A stretch of DNA of 52,377 nucleotides from Dinoroseobacter sp034111085 (GTDB lineage: Bacteria; Pseudomonadota; Alphaproteobacteria; Rhodobacterales; Rhodobacteraceae): contig JAWUXZ010000030.1 of NCBI GenBank assembly GCA_034111085.1, forward strand, positions 1 to 52,377, given 5' to 3'. The notes under the pieces were generated by a model, which did no database searches, was not told the DNA's origin, and saw only the letters and a list, made by a program, of their open reading frames with translations. The position numbers and the translations under genes were made by a program. Shown piece after piece: positions 8,398-15,878 of this stretch; position 1 is the stretch's first letter; every line of letters begins with the position of its first letter.

Positions 8398-8699
8398 TGG
8401 CCCGCGTTACCGCAGATATCCCTGTGGCCTCCGGTCGGTTTGCCAGCCAACCGTTGGTATTCGCGCATCTGTGGGACATCGCCCCCGAGATTGATCTGAA
8501 CGCCGTCGATGTTCTGCAAGGCACCAATTTGCGCGCGCGCCTTGGTGGCTATTTCTGGCCCACGCTCAGCACAGAAATTCTGACGCGGATGGAGGCCGAC
8601 GATACGCTCGTGCTGTTTTTGCCGGGTGTACCGCTTGCGACCTCGCCAAAACTCCGGTCCTTGGGCAGCTTCACTGGCACGCTGGTGCGCGCATCGTGA
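8397..8699 (+). CDS. uncharacterised 100-aa protein
   Basis: GTG-initiated ORF of 100 aa with no family I recognise. It contains LVFAHLWDIAPEIDLNAVDVLQGTNLRARLGGYFWPTL and a C-terminal LFLPGVPLATSPKLRSLGSF. There is no signal peptide, membrane segment or metal motif. The gene is supported by position and coding style: it shares one base with the SDR stop (8397), and its TGA overlaps the GTG start of the P1 peptidase (GTGA at 8696-8699). There is no free space, so the three are probably translated as a chain. Confidence 0.65.
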   Translation: MARVTADIPVASGRFASQPLVFAHLWDIAPEIDLNAVDVLQGTNLRARLGGYFWPTLSTEILTRMEADDTLVLFLPGVPLATSPKLRSLGSFTGTLVRAS

Positions 8700-9679
8700 A
8701 GCCGGGTCCCCGCAACGCAATCACCGATGTCGCGGGCGTAAGGGTCGGGCACGCCCAAGACGCCGCGCTGAAATCCGGCAGCACGGTTCTGCTTGGCGAC
8801 GCACCGTTTACCGCAGGTGTGCATGTCATGGGCGGCGCGCCCGGAACCCGCGAAACCGATCTGCTTGCGCCTGATAAATCCGTCCAACAAGTCGACGCTC
8901 TCGTGCTGTCGGGCGGATCCGCATTCGGCCTTGATGCAGCCAGCGGTGTGGCTGACGGGCTGCGCGCAATCGGGCGCGGCTTTCCAGCCCCCGGCGCGGT
9001 TGTGCCAATCGTGCCCAGTGCAATCTTGTTCGATCTGGCCAATGGGGGCGACAAGGCATGGATCGAGAACCCCTATAAGGCGCTCGGGCGCGCAGCGTTG
9101 AATGCCGCGTCAGTAGAAGTGGCGATCGGCTCGGTCGGCGCAGGTGCCGGGGCCACTAGTGCGACGCTCAAAGGTGGGCTCGGCACGGCCTCAGTGGTCG
9201 TTGGCGACATCACCATCGGCGCGCTCGTCGCGGTCAATCCGCTGGGAGCTGTCACCGTTGAGGACACGCACCATTTCTGGGCTGCTCCCTTTGAGATGGA
9301 CGCCGAGTTCGGCAACCTCGGCCCTGCTCCGCGCTTCAACCCGGCCCATATCCCGCCGCAGAAACCGATGAAAGGTGGCAACACCACAATCGCCATCATC
9401 GTCACCGACGCCACGCTGACCCAAGCCCAATGCACGCGTCTGGCCATCGCCGCCCATGATGGAATGGCCCGCGCGATTGTGCCCAGCCATACACCCCATG
9501 ACGGCGATCTTGTCTTCGCGGGGGCTACCGGCACCAAGCCTGCGCCGGACCCAATGACCGAAGCGCTTCTTGGCCATTTCGCGGCCACTTGCCTGTCGCG
9601 CGCCATTGCCCGCGCGATCTATGCCGCGGCCCCGGCGCAAGGCGATCTGTTGCCCACATGGCACCAAAAGTTCAGCTAA
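8696..9679 (+). CDS. P1-family peptidase (DmpA-like aminopeptidase/amidase)
   Basis: 327-aa member of the DmpA/NylC Ntn-hydrolase family, which self-cleaves to expose an N-terminal Thr or Ser nucleophile and hydrolyses N-terminal residues or amides. The predicted self-cleavage and nucleophile site is N229-T230 in KGGNTTIAIIVTDA. Other family marks are ITDVAGVRVGHA at the N-terminus and VLSGGSAFGLDAASGV near residue 70. The start is GTG 8696, four bases inside the previous gene. Its 3' end overlaps the convergent alpha/beta hydrolase by eight bases. The substrate is not predictable. Confidence 0.88.
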   Translation: MKPGPRNAITDVAGVRVGHAQDAALKSGSTVLLGDAPFTAGVHVMGGAPGTRETDLLAPDKSVQQVDALVLSGGSAFGLDAASGVADGLRAIGRGFPAPGAVVPIVPSAILFDLANGGDKAWIENPYKALGRAALNAASVEVAIGSVGAGAGATSATLKGGLGTASVVVGDITIGALVAVNPLGAVTVEDTHHFWAAPFEMDAEFGNLGPAPRFNPAHIPPQKPMKGGNTTIAIIVTDATLTQAQCTRLAIAAHDGMARAIVPSHTPHDGDLVFAGATGTKPAPDPMTEALLGHFAATCLSRAIARAIYAAAPAQGDLLPTWHQKFS

Positions 9680-10460
9680 ACAGCGCTTTGCACAATGGGT
9701 GTGCGGGGTCTGCAAGCCCGTCGATGACATCGAAATGATGCTTGCCCGGCTCAACCTCGACATGACAATCCCACGCCTGTCCCAGCCAACGCGCTTGGTC
9801 GAGGAATACAGGACGCTCATCCGCCCCAACCCAAACCGTGAGCGGCGTCGCAGGCGCACCAAGCAGCACCGGACTTTCCGCAGCGGCGACCACATCATCC
9901 AGCCCCAACGCCTGAGCCATCGAGGTTTTTTGCAACTCGCGCAGATCACTCACCGGACTGATCGCCAAGGCGCGCTTGATCCGGTCCCGGCACGGCAACG
10001 CCACATCCGCACACAGCATTCGCGACACCAGATGCCCGCCCGCAGAATGCCCGGCCAATCGCACAGGCCCCGGCACAGCATCAGCCGCCAACTGCACGGC
10101 ACGGGCAACCGCGAGTGTGATCTCAGGGATCGTGACCTCTGGGCACAGCGGATAGCTTGGGAGTGCCACCACGTAGCCCCGCGCCAACGCACCCTCAGCT
10201 AGAAACGTCCAATATGTCCGATCAAACCGCAGCCAATAGCCACCATGCACGAACATGGCCAAGCCCTCAGGATCACCCTCGGGAAACACCAAATCCATCT
10301 CCATCCGAGCGTGCGGCCCGTAGCGCAAAGTATCATGGCGAAACCGCGCCAAAAGCGCCGCAGACTCCGCCTGCCAACGCGCCGGATAGGCGTCCGCATC
10401 CGGAATATAGGCGGCATTTGCATAGGAATCGTCCCAGTCTGTTTGATCTTGCCCGCTCAT
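9672..10460 (-). CDS. alpha/beta hydrolase, kynurenine formamidase-like
   Basis: 262-aa alpha/beta hydrolase. I chose the ATG at 10460 (MSGQDQTDWDDSYAN), preceded by AGAGGT; longer in-frame upstream sequence is antisense to the dehydrogenase gene and has no such support. HGGYW (72-76) forms the oxyanion hole, S139 in GHSAGGH is the nucleophile, and H242 in KHHFDVIDG is the likely catalytic histidine. HGGYW with this short fold is typical of AFMID-type arylformamidases, but close relatives hydrolyse other small esters, so formamidase is only a suggestion. It is divergent from the succinate-semialdehyde dehydrogenase gene with 36 bases between starts. Confidence 0.82.
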   Translation of the reverse strand: MSGQDQTDWDDSYANAAYIPDADAYPARWQAESAALLARFRHDTLRYGPHARMEMDLVFPEGDPEGLAMFVHGGYWLRFDRTYWTFLAEGALARGYVVALPSYPLCPEVTIPEITLAVARAVQLAADAVPGPVRLAGHSAGGHLVSRMLCADVALPCRDRIKRALAISPVSDLRELQKTSMAQALGLDDVVAAAESPVLLGAPATPLTVWVGADERPVFLDQARWLGQAWDCHVEVEPGKHHFDVIDGLADPAHPLCKALFS

Positions 10461-10496
10461 CGGATTACCTCTGCTACAAACCTCAGGGAGAGAACC

Positions 10497-11975
10497 ATGC
10501 TCGACACCGCAACGAACCTCAAGGACATGCTCAGCGACCCCGCGCTGCTGGCAACCGACGCCTATATCGCAGGCGAATGGCTTGAGGCTGACAACGGCGC
10601 ACGCTTTGCCGTAACCAATCCCGCGCGTGGCGATGTGATAGCACATGTCCCCGATCTGGGCCGCGCTGAGACCGCTCGCGCGATTGCCGCCGCCGAGACA
10701 GCACAGAAGGAATGGGCCAAACGTACTGGCAAAGACCGCGCCGCCGTGCTGCGCCGCTGGTTTGATCTGATGATGGCCGCGCAAGAGGATCTAGCAATGA
10801 TCCTGACCGCCGAGCAGGGCAAACCACTGGCCGAAGCCCGGGGCGAGATCGCTTACGGCGCATCCTTCGTGGAGTGGTTCGCCGAGGAGGCCAAGCGCAT
10901 CTACGGCGAGACCATCCCGCCCACGGTGCCTGGCACCCGCCTCCAAGTCATCAAGCAGCCTATCGGGGTTGTTGGCGCGATCACGCCGTGGAATTTCCCA
11001 ACCGCAATGATCACCCGCAAGGCAGCACCCGCGCTCGCCGCTGGCTGCGCGTTCATCGTTAAGCCCGCCGAAGACACTCCGCTGTCTGCGCTCGCACTTG
11101 GCGTGTTGGCTGACCGCGCGGGCCTGCCCAAAGGTCTGCTGTCGATCCTTCCTGCCAGCGAAGGTGCCGCCATCGGCGCTGAGATGTGCGAAAACCATGC
11201 TGTGCGCAAAATCACTTTCACAGGCTCTACCGAGGTAGGTCGCATCCTGCTGCGCCAAGCCGCGGATCAGGTGAAAAAATGCTCGATGGAGCTTGGCGGC
11301 AACGCGCCCTTCATCGTGTTTGACGACGCTGATCTGGATGCCGCCGTTGCAGGCGCGATGTTGTGCAAATTCCGCAATGCAGGCCAAACTTGCGTCTGTG
11401 CCAACCGTATCTACGTCCAATCCGGTGTCTATGATGTGTTCGCCGACAAGCTCGCTGCCGCCGTGTCAGCCTTGAAGCTCGGTGACGGATTTGGCGAGGG
11501 CGTTACCGTTGGGCCGCTGATTAACCAAGATGCCGTAGCCAAGGTCGCGGACCATCTTGCCGACGCCAAAGCCAAAGGCGGCGTTGTGCTGATGGGCGAT
11601 CAGAACGCTCCCGAGGGCGGCACCTTCGTGACCCCCACAATCGTAACCGGTGTGACCAAGGACATGAAAGTCGCAACCGAAGAGACGTTCGGCCCCCTCG
11701 CGCCCCTGTTCAGGTTCGACGATGTGGATGACGTGATTGCCCAAGCCAACGACACGATCTTCGGGCTAGCCGCCTATTTCTACGCCAAAGACATCAGCCG
11801 CGTGACCAAGGTTGCCGAGGCGCTGGAGTACGGGATCGTGGGGGTAAACACCGGGATCATCTCAACCGAGGTGGCGCCGTTCGGTGGAATTAAACAGTCC
11901 GGGTTGGGGCGCGAGGGCAGCCATCACGGGATGGATGACTTTCTGGAGATGAAATACATCTGCACGGCGGTGTAG
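10497..11975 (+). CDS. gabD: NAD(P)-dependent succinate-semialdehyde dehydrogenase
   Basis: Aldehyde dehydrogenase of the GabD type, 492 aa, oxidising succinate semialdehyde to succinate. ATG 10497 follows CAGGGAG; the frame is open further upstream but the family N-terminus (LLATDAYIAGEWLEADNG) starts here. The catalytic pair is E266 (ELGGNAPF) and C299 (AGQTCVCANR); the second cysteine at 301 is usual in GabD. The cofactor-binding ITPWNFPTAMITRK is at 162-175, and EVAPFGGIKQSGLGREGSHHG near the C-terminus is strongly GabD-like. It is followed directly by a hairpin terminator. Confidence 0.93.
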   Translation: MLDTATNLKDMLSDPALLATDAYIAGEWLEADNGARFAVTNPARGDVIAHVPDLGRAETARAIAAAETAQKEWAKRTGKDRAAVLRRWFDLMMAAQEDLAMILTAEQGKPLAEARGEIAYGASFVEWFAEEAKRIYGETIPPTVPGTRLQVIKQPIGVVGAITPWNFPTAMITRKAAPALAAGCAFIVKPAEDTPLSALALGVLADRAGLPKGLLSILPASEGAAIGAEMCENHAVRKITFTGSTEVGRILLRQAADQVKKCSMELGGNAPFIVFDDADLDAAVAGAMLCKFRNAGQTCVCANRIYVQSGVYDVFADKLAAAVSALKLGDGFGEGVTVGPLINQDAVAKVADHLADAKAKGGVVLMGDQNAPEGGTFVTPTIVTGVTKDMKVATEETFGPLAPLFRFDDVDDVIAQANDTIFGLAAYFYAKDISRVTKVAEALEYGIVGVNTGIISTEVAPFGGIKQSGLGREGSHHGMDDFLEMKYICTAV

Positions 11976-12001
11976 AAAGCCCTTATAAATAAGGCTTTTT
12001 C
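11976..12001 (+). terminator. Rho-independent terminator after gabD
   Basis: AAAGCCCTTAT pairs with ATAAGGCTTT (one bulged C) and is followed by a T-run at 11996-12000, directly after the gabD TAG. The pairing and T-tract are a standard intrinsic terminator for the plus strand. Confidence 0.8.
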
Positions 12002-12020
12002 GCTTCCCAAACTTTGCTAT

Positions 12021-12068
12021 CGGGATCAAGTTTGCCCCCACTATTGGGACATTACAAACTTGATCCCG
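12021..12068. repeat. perfect 14-bp inverted repeat with 20-base loop
   Basis: CGGGATCAAGTTTG (12021-12034) is the exact reverse complement of CAAACTTGATCCCG (12055-12068), around a 20-base loop. There is no T-run, so it is unlikely to be a simple terminator. It looks like the end of a mobile element or a miniature inverted-repeat element, though I cannot match it to a named family. Confidence 0.75.
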
Positions 12069-12340
12069 GACCTGATTTTGTCACTCAAGGTGATGTGTGG
12101 CTACGATCCGCTGCACGGCAGTATCCCGTTCCAAATGACCCTAAGAATCGATCTTGCCGAGGGTCAATGTGATTGTCCGGGATGGGACAGCTACGCTACC
12201 TCATTTTTGACCCATTTAGGTGGGAAGTGTAGAAATATCACTTTCCGTTTATCACGGGCTGAGAATTTTCCGATCGAAGCTAGCAGTAGCTTCAAATACG
12301 ATCATTACTATTTTTCGACTAAATACTTTTTACCTAATTG

Positions 12341-12378
12341 AATACACAGGCGTTAAGCGCTCTTGGCGTCTGTGTATT
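12341..12378. repeat. hairpin upstream of the pilin-like ORF
   Basis: AATACACAG (12341-12349) pairs exactly with CTGTGTATT (12370-12378) around a 20-base loop that has further partial pairing. It lies 41 bases before the ATG at 12420. It could be a 5' leader structure or an intrinsic terminator of upstream transcription. Confidence 0.6.
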
Positions 12379-12419
12379 CCTATTCTCGCTCACGAAGCGC
12401 ATAATTGGAGACGAACCAA

Positions 12420-12557
12420 ATGGCATTTATTAGGTCATTCCTTGGGAATGAAGACGGTGCCGTTACCGTTGATTGGGTCGTTCTGACTGCGGCTACGGTA
12501 GGTCTGGGTATAGGTGCGCTTGGCATCGCCTCTGTCGGGCTGTCTGACCTGACCTGA
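12420..12557 (+). CDS. pilin-like small membrane protein, frame-broken N-terminal part
   Basis: 45-aa ORF MAFIRSFLGNEDGAVTVDWVVLTAATVG..., preceded by GGAG at 12407-12410. The DGAVTVDWVVLTAA hydrophobic helix is the familiar start of Flp/TadE-like small proteins in Rhodobacteraceae: a short basic N-terminus, an acidic residue just before a Gly, then a membrane helix. Family members usually continue past the helix with a D-L-x-x-D-I-S segment. Here TGA at 12555 interrupts just before it. The missing segment (GDISNQIATKS) is present in the next frame, which continues into the RTX-like ORF. The switch point is a (CTGAC)3 tandem repeat, so this is best read as the N-terminus of one longer gene running to 13813. 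Confidence 0.7.
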   Translation: MAFIRSFLGNEDGAVTVDWVVLTAATVGLGIGALGIASVGLSDLT

Positions 12558-12558
12558 C
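12544..12558 (+). repeat. (CTGAC)3 tandem repeat at a frame junction
   Basis: Three perfect tandem copies of the pentamer CTGAC. With three copies the pilin-like frame ends at TGA 12555-12557. Loss of one copy (two copies) would join it in frame to the downstream RTX-like ORF, restoring LSDLTGDISNQIATKS. Unit loss or gain by slipped-strand mispairing is a known route of phase variation. A fixed frameshift or a sequence error would look the same. Confidence 0.75.
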
Positions 12559-12595
12559 CGGGGATATATCGAACCAGATAGCAACCAAATCTATT

Positions 12596-13813
12596 TTGGG
12601 GCGGTTTAGTGGGGCCATCTCTACTATCAGTGAACCTGTTACTGCGCCCGCAACGACGTCACAAAGTACGGGCGCATCGACGCCTTCCTCAACAACGAGT
12701 TCAGCCCCAGTTTATTCCGAAAACGTGACCACGGTGTCTGGCGGAGTTGATGTTGTTTCTGGCAGCCCGGGGATCGACCGGCTTGTTGTGGATTACAGCG
12801 CTGGGGTCGGAACAACTATTGGCACATCACTCACTGGCTTCGCTGGAGCTGGCGTCGGAACTGTGAATATCAATGGAGAAGGGTTCGAGCACTTTACCAT
12901 TCTGGCAGGATCTGGCGTCAATACGCTCACGGTAGCTGGTGGCGACGATATCATCATCGCCGATGGGCCTGGGGCCAACACGATTACCGGTTTATCCGGG
13001 GACAAGAAGATTGTGACGGGTGATGGCGTTGATACCATCACGCTCACATCTGGAGATAATACAATCATTGCGGGCGACGGGGCTAACACGATAACCGCTA
13101 CGTCTGGCCAGAATACAATCTTTGCCGGAAACGACGTTGATACCATTACGGTAACAGATGGCGGGAACTACATTGATGGTAAGAATGGGGCCAACACCTT
13201 CACCAGTGGCGCCGGAAACGATACGATCGTTTCAGGGGTCGATGTAGATACAATTACGACGGGTGGCGGTGATGATCTTATTCTAATTCTCGGTGGGGCT
13301 GATGTCATTGTCGCCGGGATTGGGAGCGATACGTTGATTGTCGATCACTCCGCAGCAACTGCCGCTGTAACAAATACTGTTCCAGCCGGAACCTTTGCCG
13401 CTGGATATGCTGGATCCTTTGCTGGATTAGGCGCCGCGACATATACTGGCATCGAAGCCTTCGATATTACCTCTGGCACCGGCAACGATTCTATTACGAC
13501 CGGCGGTGGCATTGACATTATCAACAGTGGCACAGGAAGCGATACCGTTTACGCGGGCGCTGGGATTGACTACATCTACGGGAATGCTGGGGATGTGATT
13601 GATGGTGGTACTGGTGTGGACACCCTTAATCTGGGGCTGGAGCTAACTTCAGAAAACCACACAATTGTTAAGGACCCGAGCAATGCTCAAAACGGCACTG
13701 TTACATTTTTGGACACTGGTGAAGTCCTTACCTATACGAACATTGAAAACGTAGTTTACGAGTTGGCCTTGTCGCCTACTGTAACCATTCTTGTGCCCGA
13801 CCCGGAATTGTAA
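12596..13813 (+). CDS. RTX-like Gly/Asp-repeat protein, probably the C-terminal part of the pilin-like gene
   Basis: 405 aa from a TTG at 12596, but the frame is open from 12548 and no ribosome site precedes the TTG, so an independent start is doubtful. A Ser/Thr/Pro-rich linker (about residues 10-45) is followed by many degenerate calcium-binding-type nonapeptides: GAGNDTIVSG, GGGDDLILIL, GTGNDSITTG, GAGIDYIYG. These mix with a second repeat style, GDGANTITATSG-NTI-AGN. The C-terminal NGTVTFLDTGEVLTYTNIENV resembles the region before Hint domains in Rhodobacteraceae RTX proteins, but no Hint domain follows. The expected location is the cell surface or outside. Base composition is clearly lower in GC than its neighbours. 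Confidence 0.75.
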   Translation: MGRFSGAISTISEPVTAPATTSQSTGASTPSSTTSSAPVYSENVTTVSGGVDVVSGSPGIDRLVVDYSAGVGTTIGTSLTGFAGAGVGTVNINGEGFEHFTILAGSGVNTLTVAGGDDIIIADGPGANTITGLSGDKKIVTGDGVDTITLTSGDNTIIAGDGANTITATSGQNTIFAGNDVDTITVTDGGNYIDGKNGANTFTSGAGNDTIVSGVDVDTITTGGGDDLILILGGADVIVAGIGSDTLIVDHSAATAAVTNTVPAGTFAAGYAGSFAGLGAATYTGIEAFDITSGTGNDSITTGGGIDIINSGTGSDTVYAGAGIDYIYGNAGDVIDGGTGVDTLNLGLELTSENHTIVKDPSNAQNGTVTFLDTGEVLTYTNIENVVYELALSPTVTILVPDPEL

Positions 13814-13970
13814 CACCAATCGGCCGATAGGATTCATCTCAAGAATCCCGCGTGATAGTTTGCTGTGATGAGCATCTGGGCACCTCATGCTGTCGCAGGC
13901 ATCGGTCCAGCACGGAGCGCGAGGCGGTCTTGGCAGGATTACCCTAAGTGACCGATGCTGCTGCCTGAGC
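13814..13970. other. short intergenic gap, no gene seen
   Basis: 157 bases between the convergent ends of the RTX-like gene and the deaminase gene. It contains a small palindrome (ATCGGCCGAT near 13819-13828) but no clear terminator or ORF. Confidence 0.5.
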
Positions 13971-14423
13971 CTAGGGATTTATGGTTTCAATTCCTGCCTC
14001 AGCCAGCATTTGCTTGGATACCTGAAAACTGTAGTCCAGCGCTCCGTCTGCCTCGGGGATTGGCGGGCTCACCACTTTCGATATCCCGCATTGGATGATC
14101 CCGCGCGCGCAATCCGCGCAGGGAAAGCGATTTACATACAGCGTGCAGCCTTGCAGAGGCACGCCCACACGTGCGGCGTTGTAGATTGCGTTACGCTCTG
14201 CATGTTCGCCCCAGAAGAACTTCTCGCCACTGGCGCGATCGAACCGCGCGTCATCTGCATCCGAGACCCCGCGCGGAAGGCCGTTGTAGCCTGTCGCGCG
14301 GACCTCACGGCCCTCAGGTCCGACAATAACGCATCCCACGTGCCGGTCCCGGTCCTCGGACCAAGATGCCACGTGATCGCAAAGCCCCATAAAGCGCTCG
14401 GTCCAGATTGCATCATTGGCCAT
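13971..14423 (-). CDS. dCMP/cytidine-deaminase-family zinc deaminase
   Basis: 150-aa protein from ATG 14423 (MANDAIWTERFMGLC), preceded by GGGGT. Zinc and catalytic residues are complete: H74 and E76 in GEHAERNAIYNAA, and C102 and C105 in FPCADC. The overall layout (WSEDRDRHVGCVIVGPEGREV, then ATGYNGLPRGVSD) is that of dCMP deaminases (ComEB type), which convert dCMP to dUMP. It is the last gene of a ten-gene catabolic operon, starting four bases after the aldehyde dehydrogenase stop. A role on a pathway intermediate is therefore as plausible as nucleotide salvage. Confidence 0.85.
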   Translation of the reverse strand: MANDAIWTERFMGLCDHVASWSEDRDRHVGCVIVGPEGREVRATGYNGLPRGVSDADDARFDRASGEKFFWGEHAERNAIYNAARVGVPLQGCTLYVNRFPCADCARGIIQCGISKVVSPPIPEADGALDYSFQVSKQMLAEAGIETINP

Positions 14424-14427
14424 GATA

Positions 14428-15864
14428 TTACCCCGAAAAGACGTAAGAGGTTTTGACGATAGTGTAGAATTCAGCAGCAAAGCTGCCTTGTTCGCGTGGC
14501 CCAAAGCTGGACCCTTTTCGTCCGCCAAATGGCACGTGGTAATCGACGCCTGCGGTCGGCAAATTCACCATCAACATGCCCGCCTGTGCCCGGCGGCGAT
14601 AGTCACGGGCAAACTTGAGGCTCGTCGTGCATATACCAGACGACAGGCCGAATTCGGTATCGTTTGCCACCGAGATTGCTTCCTCGAAATCAGCTACCTT
14701 GATGATTGAAGCTGTGGGCCCGAAAATCTCTTCGCGGTTGATCCGCATGTCGTTTGTCGTCCCAAGAAAAAGCGCGGGCGCTTGGAAAAACCCTGGCGTC
14801 GACAGCTCCAGGCGTTCGCCGCCGATCACCTCTGCGGCTTCTTGCTTGGCAAGCTCCACATATTTCAAGTTCGAGCGAAGTTGTTTTTCATCCACCACAG
14901 GCCCGATTTGTGTCGTGGCATCCAGTGGATCGCCAACTTTTAACGCCACCATCGCAGCGCTTAGTTTCTCGACAAAAGCATCGTGGATACCGGCTTGCAC
15001 AATCAGGCGCGAAGACGCGGTGCAGCGTTGCCCGGTGGAGAAGAACGCACCGTTCAAGCACGCGCCCACGGCCACATCCATATCCGCGTCGTCCATCACG
15101 ACCATCGGGTTCTTGCCGCCCATCTCCAGCTGGAGCTTCTTGCGCAAACGTCCACAGATCTCAGCCATGCGGTTGCCCACTTCAACCGAGCCGGTGAACG
15201 AGATTGCACCCACATCCGGGTGGTTAACCAGCGCCTCGCCCACCACGGACCCGCGCCCGTAGACGAGGTTGAAGACACCCGCAGGGCAGCCGTTCTCGTT
15301 CAGCAAATTGGCGATGATCTGGGCACAGGCTGGCGTCAGATCGGCGGGCTTCATCACCACACAATTGCCGTAGGCCAATGCAGGGGCCGCCTTCCATGCA
15401 GGGATTGCGATCGGGAAGTTCCATGGCGTGATCAGGCCGACGACGCCAACCGGCTCACGCGTGACTTCAATGTCGATATCGGGACGAACGGAGGGGTGGA
15501 GTTGCCCGCCAATGCGCAGCGCCTCACCAGCGAAGAACTTAAATACCTGGCTCGCGCGGCCCACTTCGCCGATGGCCTCGGGCAGGGTTTTTCCCTCTTC
15601 GCGGGCAAGGATGTTTCCGTATTCCGCAGCATTTGCACCTAGCGCGTTGCCTACGGCGGCCAGCAAGTCATGGCGCACCTGCGGGGACGTCGCGGCCCAT
15701 GCCGGTGCTGCGCGCTTTGCGGCGGCGACGGCCTGATCTACGGCGCTGGCGTCACCATAGGAAAACTCTGCAATCACCTCATCGGTGTTGGCGGGGTTGA
15801 TATCGGGCTGGAAGTTGCCGAAATCGGCCCATTGGCCGTCGATCAGGGACATGTGTTTTGTCAT
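14428..15864 (-). CDS. aldehyde dehydrogenase, 2-oxoglutarate-semialdehyde dehydrogenase-like
   Basis: 478-aa NAD(P)-dependent aldehyde dehydrogenase. The cofactor motif LITPWNFPIAIPAWK is near 144-158, the general base is E247 (LEMGGKNPM) and the nucleophile is C281 (STGQRCTASSR). PWNFPIAIPAWKAAPALAYGNCVVMKPAD is the signature I associate with 2-oxoglutarate-semialdehyde (2,5-dioxopentanoate) dehydrogenases of the arabinose/glucarate type, so this is a probable but not certain activity. It sits 14 bases after a DHDPS-family lyase, the enzyme that often makes its aldehyde. MSLIDGQW at codon 5 is an alternative start. Confidence 0.85.
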   Translation of the reverse strand: MTKHMSLIDGQWADFGNFQPDINPANTDEVIAEFSYGDASAVDQAVAAAKRAAPAWAATSPQVRHDLLAAVGNALGANAAEYGNILAREEGKTLPEAIGEVGRASQVFKFFAGEALRIGGQLHPSVRPDIDIEVTREPVGVVGLITPWNFPIAIPAWKAAPALAYGNCVVMKPADLTPACAQIIANLLNENGCPAGVFNLVYGRGSVVGEALVNHPDVGAISFTGSVEVGNRMAEICGRLRKKLQLEMGGKNPMVVMDDADMDVAVGACLNGAFFSTGQRCTASSRLIVQAGIHDAFVEKLSAAMVALKVGDPLDATTQIGPVVDEKQLRSNLKYVELAKQEAAEVIGGERLELSTPGFFQAPALFLGTTNDMRINREEIFGPTASIIKVADFEEAISVANDTEFGLSSGICTTSLKFARDYRRRAQAGMLMVNLPTAGVDYHVPFGGRKGSSFGPREQGSFAAEFYTIVKTSYVFSG

Positions 15865-15878
15865 TTTGGGTCCGTTGC

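Larger units (their letters stand above)
12002..12419. other. gene-free, AT-richer segment between gabD and the pilin-like ORF
   Basis: About 420 bases with no convincing gene. The only ORF of size here (12060-12341) begins at a TTG with no ribosome site and has a low-complexity, non-homologous look. The segment holds a perfect 14-bp inverted repeat (12021-12068), a second hairpin (12341-12378) and a visibly AT-rich stretch (12225-12345), unlike the GC-rich flanks. This suggests a laterally acquired or mobile-element-derived spacer, but no transposase fragment was recognised. Confidence 0.6.

Noticed and set aside
12021..12068. Inverted repeat as a simple intrinsic terminator
   Set aside because: A better terminator with T-run already follows gabD at 11976-12001, and this stem has a 20-base loop and no T-run.
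12060..12341. 93-codon open frame in the AT-rich segment
   Set aside because: TTG start within the inverted repeat, no ribosome site, no recognisable family; open by chance in an AT-rich stretch.
12540..12600. Programmed -1 ribosomal frameshift joining the pilin-like and RTX-like frames
   Set aside because: The direction would fit, but no slippery heptamer or downstream pseudoknot is visible; the tandem CTGAC repeat explains the shift more simply.
12793..13533. Tandem Gly/Asp repeats as a CRISPR or DNA-level satellite array
   Set aside because: The periodicity is in the protein (nonapeptide-like units), with degenerate DNA and no identical spacers or repeats.
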